Of a DNA stretch of 64,000 bases, positions 57,822 through 64,000 are shown one piece after another (position 1 is the first letter of the stretch; each line of letters opens with the position of its first letter). This stretch comes from Rhizophlyctis rosea (taxonomy: Eukaryota > Chytridiomycota > Chytridiomycetes > Rhizophlyctidales > Rhizophlyctidaceae): assembly GCA_027596075.1 (NCBI GenBank), contig JADGJC010000187.1, positions 16,576 through 80,575 on the forward strand. The letters run 5' to 3'. The notes beneath the pieces were generated by a model. That model did no database searches, was not told the DNA's origin, and worked only from the letters and a program-made list of their open reading frames with translations. Position numbers and translations under genes: made by a program.

Positions 57822-59016
57822 TGATGTTCGTCGTCTAGTTTTTATATATATATTGTTTTAACATGAGCGCGGGCAGAATGCTAGGCAGGAGCGATACATA
57901 GTGAAACTACTCACGGGTAGGTTGAGTAGATGACAGAACGGTCATACGCGTTGGCGTCGACGGCATGGCGTAGCAGGGAGAAGTGCTATTGTAAGTAGTG
58001 GGTTACTAGCCGCCGTTTCGGTTGTTCAGCTGATCCCCTCGAATACCCGACATTTTCGGCGAGTTACCCCACGAATGCATCCATGTAAAGACAGCAGGGG
58101 CGGCAGCGAAGCGTGAAGGAGTCCACGAAACTTGGAATCCTTGAGCAATGGCACGAAACGCGAACTCGCCTCTCCACCCCAGACTCGCCCAACGGAGATG
58201 TATCAAAGCGTCTTCCAGTCCACGGAAGTTCGCATTCTTTTGAGATTGTCAGAGCAGGCAAATGCATTTCATTCGGACGATTTTCCGCATTGCTGGCATG
58301 CGGAACCTCCGTAATCGTGCCGCGGCCCTCTTCCGGTATGAAGGCGTCCATGAAACTGACCTTGATCATTCATGTGACACTTTCCGCTTGGCGAATGACC
58401 TGCCATAAACGCGTGGGCTGCGCCAATGACCCTCGCCGTGCTTGAACTGAGGTATCAAGACCCAAGAAACGCGTGAGCTGCGCCAGTTACCTTCTCCACC
58501 CTGGACCCTCGCGTATTCACTTCCCAAAATGACCCTCAACGGAGCTGCGCAACGAACTAGGGCTGCGACTACCTAACGTCATGAGCTTGCATACAGTCAT
58601 CGGCATTGCAGATGGGTGGAAGCGTGGTTGATAGCATTCAGGGATAATTGACGTCGCGAGGAAGCCGTGGAAGTCGGCAGCAAAGCCGGCAAGTCAATCT
58701 CAAGGTAGGCGAAACCTAGGCTGGAGGCAGGCAAGTCGTCCACGATGTTGCTACGCTTTCAAGTCAACCGCATTCACATGACATGGATGGTATCCGTTGG
58801 TCGTTGCCGCTGATAATGGAACCCTGTCCTTCGCGAAAACGTGGACAGACGGTTGCCACAACTGCCGAATGTCCAAGAACCGGAAAGGCTATAAGTAAGC
58901 TCTTGTGACGAATGCCCCACTTTCCAAAACCTCAGTCCAGCACCTCATCACCCATCTATTATCAGCAAGTATCAACATCCCGGCGAATCACCACTCCAAC
59001 CCAGCTGTCAATCAAG
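57822..59016. other. Intergenic stretch with diverged short repeats
   Basis: No gene supported. Near 58405-58565 three related segments occur: AAACGCGTGGGCTGCGCCAA, AAACGCGTGAGCTGCGCCAG and a weaker CAACGGAGCTGCGCAACG. A TATA-like CTATAAGTA at about 58889 may serve the sugar transporter. Confidence 0.4.
58405..58565. repeat. Short imperfect GC-rich repeats
   Basis: Two units share AAACGCGTGRGCTGCGCCA, spaced about 66 bp, each followed by a CCCTCGC- or CCTTCTCC-type pyrimidine stretch; a third unit is partial. The GCGC-type cores recall the intronic inserts of NOP58 and HAUS3, but the sequences are not clearly the same. Confidence 0.5.
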
Positions 59017-61036
59017 ATGGGACACGGTCAAATCGTTCAGGAGGGCGGATCCGCCAACGAAGCTCTCAGTTCCGTCATTGAACAAAACCGCGAGCGCAAT
59101 AGCAACGTTCCTTGGTACAAGAAGTGAGTGATCAGCGATGCGGTGTCTTTCATACAATCCTGGCTGTTCTTTGCTTATTCCCAATCGAATACTCACTAAT
59201 AGCCGCGGCATCCGGAACCTGAATCTGCTCCTGCTCCTGGTTCTAATCACCTCATCGACTAACGGCTATGATGGATCTATGATGAATGGTCTTCAGGGAG
59301 TGCAGAATTGGATAGATTATGTATGTCACGCTATATGTTTTTGACAGATGGAGTATAACGCACGTGATCTGACAATGGTGAAATGCTTCAATTACAGTTC
59401 GGCAATCCGCAAGGCCAAGTTAAGGGCATTCTCAATGCCATCCAGAACATAGGCAGTCTTTTGGCCCTACCCTTCTCTCCGATCATCTCGGACAGGTATG
59501 TTGCTGAGTACATGATGAGAAAACGACCTTCACTCGCTAATCCAACTTGTTTCATTTCAGATATGGTCGCCGGTACGGTATCATCTTAGGTGCAGCCATC
59601 ATGCTGGCTGCCACCGCCATCCAATCGGCATCGCAGAACATCGGCATGTTGTGAGTATATGACCGCTTTCTCGATGTGCTTGATCGTCGCGAGTGCATTA
59701 ATTGTACCCTCCTTTTCCGCACCAGCATCGCCGCACGCGGCATCATCGGCTTCGGTCTCGGCTTCGCCGCTAACGCCGCACCCCTCCTCATCACCGAACT
59801 AGCCTACCCAACGCAACGCGGCCCCTACACCTCCCTCTACAACTCCACATGGTACCTCGGCTCCATCATCGCCGCCTGGACAACCTTCGGCACCTTCGCC
59901 ATCCCAACCACATGGTCCTGGCGCATCCCCTCAATCCTCATGGGTCTCCCTTCCGTCCTCCAAGTCTTCCTCATCTGGATCGTGCCCGAGTCTCCTCGCT
60001 GGCTTATCGCCCACGGCCGGGAAGAAGAAGCTAGGGATATTCTGGCAAAGTACCACGCTAACGGGGACCGGAATGACGCGCTTGTTGTGTTTGAGTGTAA
60101 CGAGATTAAGAACGCGTTGGAATTGAGGCGGCGGCTGCGGGGGAAGTTACTGTTAAGACGCTGTTTGCGACTCCTGGGAATCGGAGGAGGATGCTCATTA
60201 TTTTGGCAATTTCGTTCTTTTCGCAGTGGAGTGGCAATGGACTTGTGTCGTATTATTTGGTGGATGTGTTGAAGAGTATTGGTATCCAAGATGATTTCCT
60301 CCATCAGCTGATCAATGGTATCCTTCAGTTGTGGAACTATTTCACTGCTATCTGTAAGTAGACGTTTGTGGAGTACATCATATGTTCCTACACTTGCATT
60401 TACTGAACCTTCCGCTCTCCCCTGCAGGTGGTGCCCTCGCAGTCGACCGTGCGGGCCGTCGAACCCTCTTCCTCACCTCCAACGTCGGCATGCTCGTTTC
60501 TTTCGTGATCTGGACCGCATGTTCTGGTGTCTACCAAGTTGCCGTCAACGAAGGCCGTACTCCACCCGCCTCCGCCGGCCACGCTGTTATCGCTATGATC
60601 TTCCTCTTCTACACCGCATACAACCTTGCATACTCCCCACTTCTGGTCGCTTACACTGTTGAGATCTTGCCGTTCCAGATCCGTGCAAAGGGACTTGCAT
60701 TCATGAACTTCTTGTGAGTATAAGAACGATCCTTCTCTGTCAACGGCAGCTATACTCATACACTTTCCCTCCACTAGCGTGTCTCTCGCCCTCGTCTTCA
60801 ACCAATACGTCAACCCCATCGCCCTCAGCGCAATCACCTGGAAGTACTACCTCGTCTTCTCCGTCTGGTTGGCCTTCGAGCTCATCTTCGCCTACTTCTT
60901 CATCATCGAAACCAAGGGCCACACTCTGGAAGAGATTGCGGCTTTGTTCGACGGCAAGGCTGACGAGATCCAAGTCGGCGCTGATGTGAGGGAGTTGGAG
61001 ACGAACGAGGTGGTCGTCGGGAAGGCGGCGGTGTGA
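59017..61036 (+). pseudogene. MFS sugar transporter (lactose/hexose permease type), one-base frameshift
   Basis: Seven exons: 59017-59123, 59203-59320, 59398-59495, 59561-59650, 59726-60353, 60428-60713 and 60778-61036. Signature motifs of sugar porters are present: YGRRYGI after TM2, RGIIGFGLGFAANAAPLLIT, ELAYPTQRG, PESPRWLIAHGREEEA, FFSQWSGNGLVSYY, DRAGRRTLFL and VEILPFQIRAKGL, with ETKGHTLEEI at the end; about 12 membrane segments. Up to 60123 the frame ends ...NALEL; the expected continuation EAAAGEVTVKTLFATPGNRR lies in another frame. One missing G (TTGAGG where TTGGAGG would restore it) explains the shift, and the summed exon length is one short of a multiple of three. The restored protein would be 528 aa, normal for the family. 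It is either a recent null allele or a base error in the assembly. A plasma-membrane sugar/H+ symport role is inferred from the family. Confidence 0.85.
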
Positions 61037-61298
61037 TGCTAGAGTTAGCTTAGTATATACTTTAGTGTAGTTACTGTAGTTGCTCCAGTTGCTCCATGTT
61101 ATGTAGTTAGTGTGGTCGAGCTGGACTTGACCGCTATGGAAGTACGATTTTTAATACACCCCAATATTACCAAAACTTCTTTCAACCATTTACATCCCCA
61201 CGAACCTCCTTGGTGAAAGGTTTGCACCTTTCTTTATCACCGGGGAAGGCGTGCAGTTAAAAGGCAAGGGAGCTCACATTCTTTTGTAAAACACAATG

Positions 61299-61370
61299 TG
61301 CCTCCTATGAGAATCGAACTCATGATCTTCTGTTTACAAGACAGACGCTTTGCCACTTAGCCAAGAAGGC
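61299..61370 (-). tRNA. tRNA-Thr (UGU)
   Basis: A 72-nt tRNA on the minus strand. The acceptor GCCTTCT pairs with AGGAGGC (one G-T pair), discriminator A. D arm GGCTAAGTGGCAAAGC; anticodon stem TCTGT/ACAGA with loop CTTGTAA, giving anticodon TGT. T arm ATGAG-TTCGATT-CTCAT. No intron. A TTTT run follows within about 15 nt and could end Pol III transcription. Confidence 0.95.
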
Positions 61371-61838
61371 CGATGCGCTGGCCATCGATATGGGAGGTAT
61401 ACATCACAAAAACTGCATCCAACCGAAGAGGTGAGATGTCTGGTCGTGCCAAAGTATACGACTGGCAGACAGAGTGAAATGGAAGTACCGGTAATGGATC
61501 AAAGATAGGCTCAGCCTGCCAATAACCAACCATATATTCGCTGTGAGACATAGGAACCATGCCATCACGCATAATAAGAGCGGTTCAATGGTCCATTTGC
61601 TGTTAGTGCATTTTAGTGTCGGCGCGGGCACGGTAGATCAACATTCCAATCCAACGAGTACGTCTGTCATTGGTGTTAATTTTACTCACTTCAAGCTCTT
61701 TGTTCATAACCACCCAGGTACACCACATATCCCAACAATGATGATATCCGAACATATAGTGCTCAAAACCACAGCACTGCCAAACTCCAAACTCATATTG
61801 GTCGTCAGTCCCCAACGTCTTGCACTTCCCCCACTCCC
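61371..61838. other. Intergenic stretch
   Basis: About 470 bp between tRNA-Thr and the 3' end of the SDR gene; nothing recognised. Confidence 0.45.
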
Positions 61839-63312
61839 TCACTCCAACCCAACATCCCTCGCACTAACACTCCACAACCTCTCCTGCGCATCCACACTCC
61901 TCCCCTGCTCCGCTCTCACAGGCGCAACCTTACAATCACTCCAGTAAGCTCCAGTAATCAACCCAGCGGCCGGCGAGAGCGCACAATGCAGCGTCGTTTG
62001 CGCGCCCTGCCATGCAGACTTCGACGTGAGATACCAAACCGGGGCGAATGGACCCAATATAATGGCTCTGACGAGTGGGGGGACGTTGCGGAAGACGTCG
62101 GTGCGGACCTGGGAGTGGGAGGGTGAGTTCGAGTAGGAGTGAAGCAGGGGAGGAGACGGGTGGGACTTACGAGGCCTGGGTGGAGGGAAGAGGTTACGAC
62201 GTCGGTGTCTTTCAGGCGGCGAGCTAATGCGGAGGTAAACATGATGTTTGCGAGTTTGGTGTCGCTGTAGATTTTTATTGCGTTGTATCCGTCCTATACG
62301 GAGCATAATCCTGTTAGCGTACGTAGATAAGTTTGCACAAGGAAACGGCACATACTTTGCTTGTCAAATCATTAAAATCAATATTGCCGCGGTCATGGCC
62401 TCGGGAAGATACATTGATGATGCGGGCGTTGCCGGATGATTTGATGATGTCCAGGAGGAGGTTGGTGAGGAGGAAGTGTCCTATAGTCCGGATTAGCACA
62501 GATGATATTTGACAGACCTGGGGGAAAGACATACCAAGGTGGTTGGTAGCCATAACTAACTCAAAGCCTTCATTGGTGAGAGTGCGTTTGGGTACGCCTC
62601 CCATACCGGCATTGTTGATCTGCAATTCCTCTGATCAGGCATTGTTGTTAGACGGCGACAATGGAAAGTGCAAAACGTACCAGCCAGTGAATCTTCCGCC
62701 CGCTCTTTCTCCATCTAGCCGCAAAGGCACGAACACTCTTCATGTTGGAAACATCGAGATCCCTGTATATATTTGATAAGTGCGTTACGCTTCCTGTTTG
62801 GCAGTATCCAGCAACCTACTCAGCCCAAACTTGGGTGTTCTGTGTCAGATTGCGAATTCTGATCACGGCCGCTGTGGTCTTATCCGAGGGACGGACGGCG
62901 ACGCACACCGTCGCGTTCTGCTTTGCCAGTTGAAGAGCCGTTTCTACATGAATGTCGTCAGTTGATGTGAGTGGCTGGCACGATGACGAGGAGCCCATAC
63001 CATATCCAATGCCACTATTTCCGCCAGTCTGAGATTATAATGCGGATGAGAACGAAGAGCTCAAACAGGAGATGCAGCCGATGCAAGAACAGCACTCACA
63101 ACTATGGCCACTTTGCCCGTAAGATCGCGTTGAAGGTCTGCTTTCTTGGCTTTCCCACCTGCAAAGTATATTCGCAGAAGATAAACCGCACTGGCGCCTA
63201 GCAATGCATACCGCAATTTGTCCCCATGCTTCGCCAGAAACGCTTGGGCTGGAGGAGGAAGCTCGGTCAGCAATGGCCTCTGAAGACGGGCGATGTTGTC
63301 GAAAACCGACAT
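61839..63312 (-). CDS. Short-chain dehydrogenase/reductase (retinol dehydrogenase-like)
   Basis: Eight exons on the minus strand: 63312-63100, 63028-63001, 62943-62820, 62762-62681, 62619-62535, 62480-62356, 62293-62171 and 62108-61839. The phases close to 349 aa. The N-terminus has a hydrophobic segment (YALLGASAVYLLRIYF), probably a membrane anchor. Cofactor motif VTGGNSGIG is formed across the first splice; INNAGMGG is the NNAG motif; the catalytic Tyr-Lys pair is in YSDTKLAN; a serine lies in IINVSSRGHD. The C-terminal region (GLVRTDVFR..., KSAWQGAQTTLHCAL, YWSDCK) matches the RDH11-14/WWOX group, which reduces retinal- or lipid-type carbonyls using NADP(H). Substrate here is unknown. Exon 2 is only 28 nt. 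Confidence 0.9.
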
Positions 63313-64000
63313 GTTATTTACAGATGAGGTTTTTATTTGTGGGGAGGGGCAGCAGACGCGTCGGCCTTTTTATGCAAAGAGAGATCAACCTCCGTCCCAA
63401 GGGGCATTACGTAAATGAAAGAAGCCCTTTGACGTTTGCTTTTCATTCCGTGGGAGACAATCGACATGTGAATTGTCTTGCAAACACCTTTCTGACTGAC
63501 AAACGAAGTGCATCATTGCGCAGTCTGTGTAGTTTTCATCGTTTGGACGCGGTAATAAACCTTCATCATTTCACATTCTACGTTTTGTTGGTGAACAATC
63601 GGATCAATGGATGTCACCAGGAATAGTTGCACACATAATATGAACCCGGTACAGTTTGGATCAATTTCGGTCCCCGACGGTGGTCCCAAATAGAGAACCG
63701 ACGCAAGTTGAACGATCAATTGATTCAAACGGTACCGAGAATGCGAAAAAAACAAGGAGCAAGAAACACAAACGCAAAGAAACAGTTCAATGAGAACCAT
63801 ACCACCCTTTAAGATGGACGGTTCTGCAACCGCAGAGCGGCAATGCGAGAAACGTAAACCAGCATAAAGAATAGTATGACCTCATAGACATGGCGGCAAA
63901 AAAAAACCAAGGAAAAGTACATAAAAGGCAACGTTTCAGACGGGACCGCCCACCCTTCCCAGCCAGTGGAAATCTAGCAATGGGATGGTCTTCAACTGGA
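63313..64000. other. Intergenic stretch to the window end
   Basis: About 690 bp, the promoter side of the SDR gene. No further gene or RNA recognised. Confidence 0.4.

Overview
The window looks like nuclear DNA from an early-diverging, probably zoosporic (chytrid-like) fungus. Protein genes are cut by many short introns (about 50-110 nt) with GTRNGT donors and YAG acceptors. The conserved genes are eukaryotic housekeeping genes: NOP58, SmD2, a SAGA Ada1 subunit, an augmin HAUS3 subunit, a DH-BAR-SH3 RhoGEF, an MFS sugar carrier and an SDR. There are two tRNA genes. The chytrid assignment is an inference from the mix of fungal genes with augmin, a TIR protein and a Crinkler-like N-terminus; no rRNA or mitochondrial marker is present.

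Layout. 0-0.7 kb: a 3'-truncated gene (minus) with a Crinkler-like N-terminal domain. 3.4-5.5 kb: Ada1/HFI1 (minus). 5.6-20.7 kb: a gene-poor stretch holding a 10-N assembly gap, two tRNA-derived SINE-like elements with Pol III boxes and T-run terminators, a 42-bp tandem duplication, and two copies of an unrecognised small protein family, one apparently broken. 20.7-33 kb: a gene-dense block with a coiled-coil protein, an unrecognised plus-strand gene, a TIR-Sel1 protein, NOP58, and HAUS3 divergent from NOP58. 35.9-40.2 kb: a large signalling gene (N-terminal helical region, protein kinase, Sel1-like region, ankyrin repeats). It is broken by an in-frame TGA and by a local inversion of about 320 bp that puts the kinase C-lobe on the opposite strand. 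41.3-44.1 kb: a small secreted Kre9/Knh1-like protein and SmD2. 44.5-51.3 kb: three tandem BTB paralogues (two decayed, one intact) interrupted by a frameshifted TPR pseudogene that has a TIR-like N-terminus and an in-frame 30-bp minisatellite. 52-56.4 kb: the RhoGEF. 57.7-63.3 kb: tRNA-Leu(AAG), a sugar transporter with a one-base frameshift, tRNA-Thr(UGU) and an SDR.

Themes. Core genes (splicing, snoRNP, SAGA, spindle, Cdc42-type signalling) alternate with repeat-scaffold signalling genes (TIR-Sel1, kinase-Sel1-ankyrin, BTB, TIR-like-TPR). The accessory genes are duplicated, expanded by repeats and often broken, as expected for rapidly evolving families. Gene models were built by hand: introns were placed so that reading frame, splice consensus and family motifs agree. 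Some frameshifts could be assembly errors.
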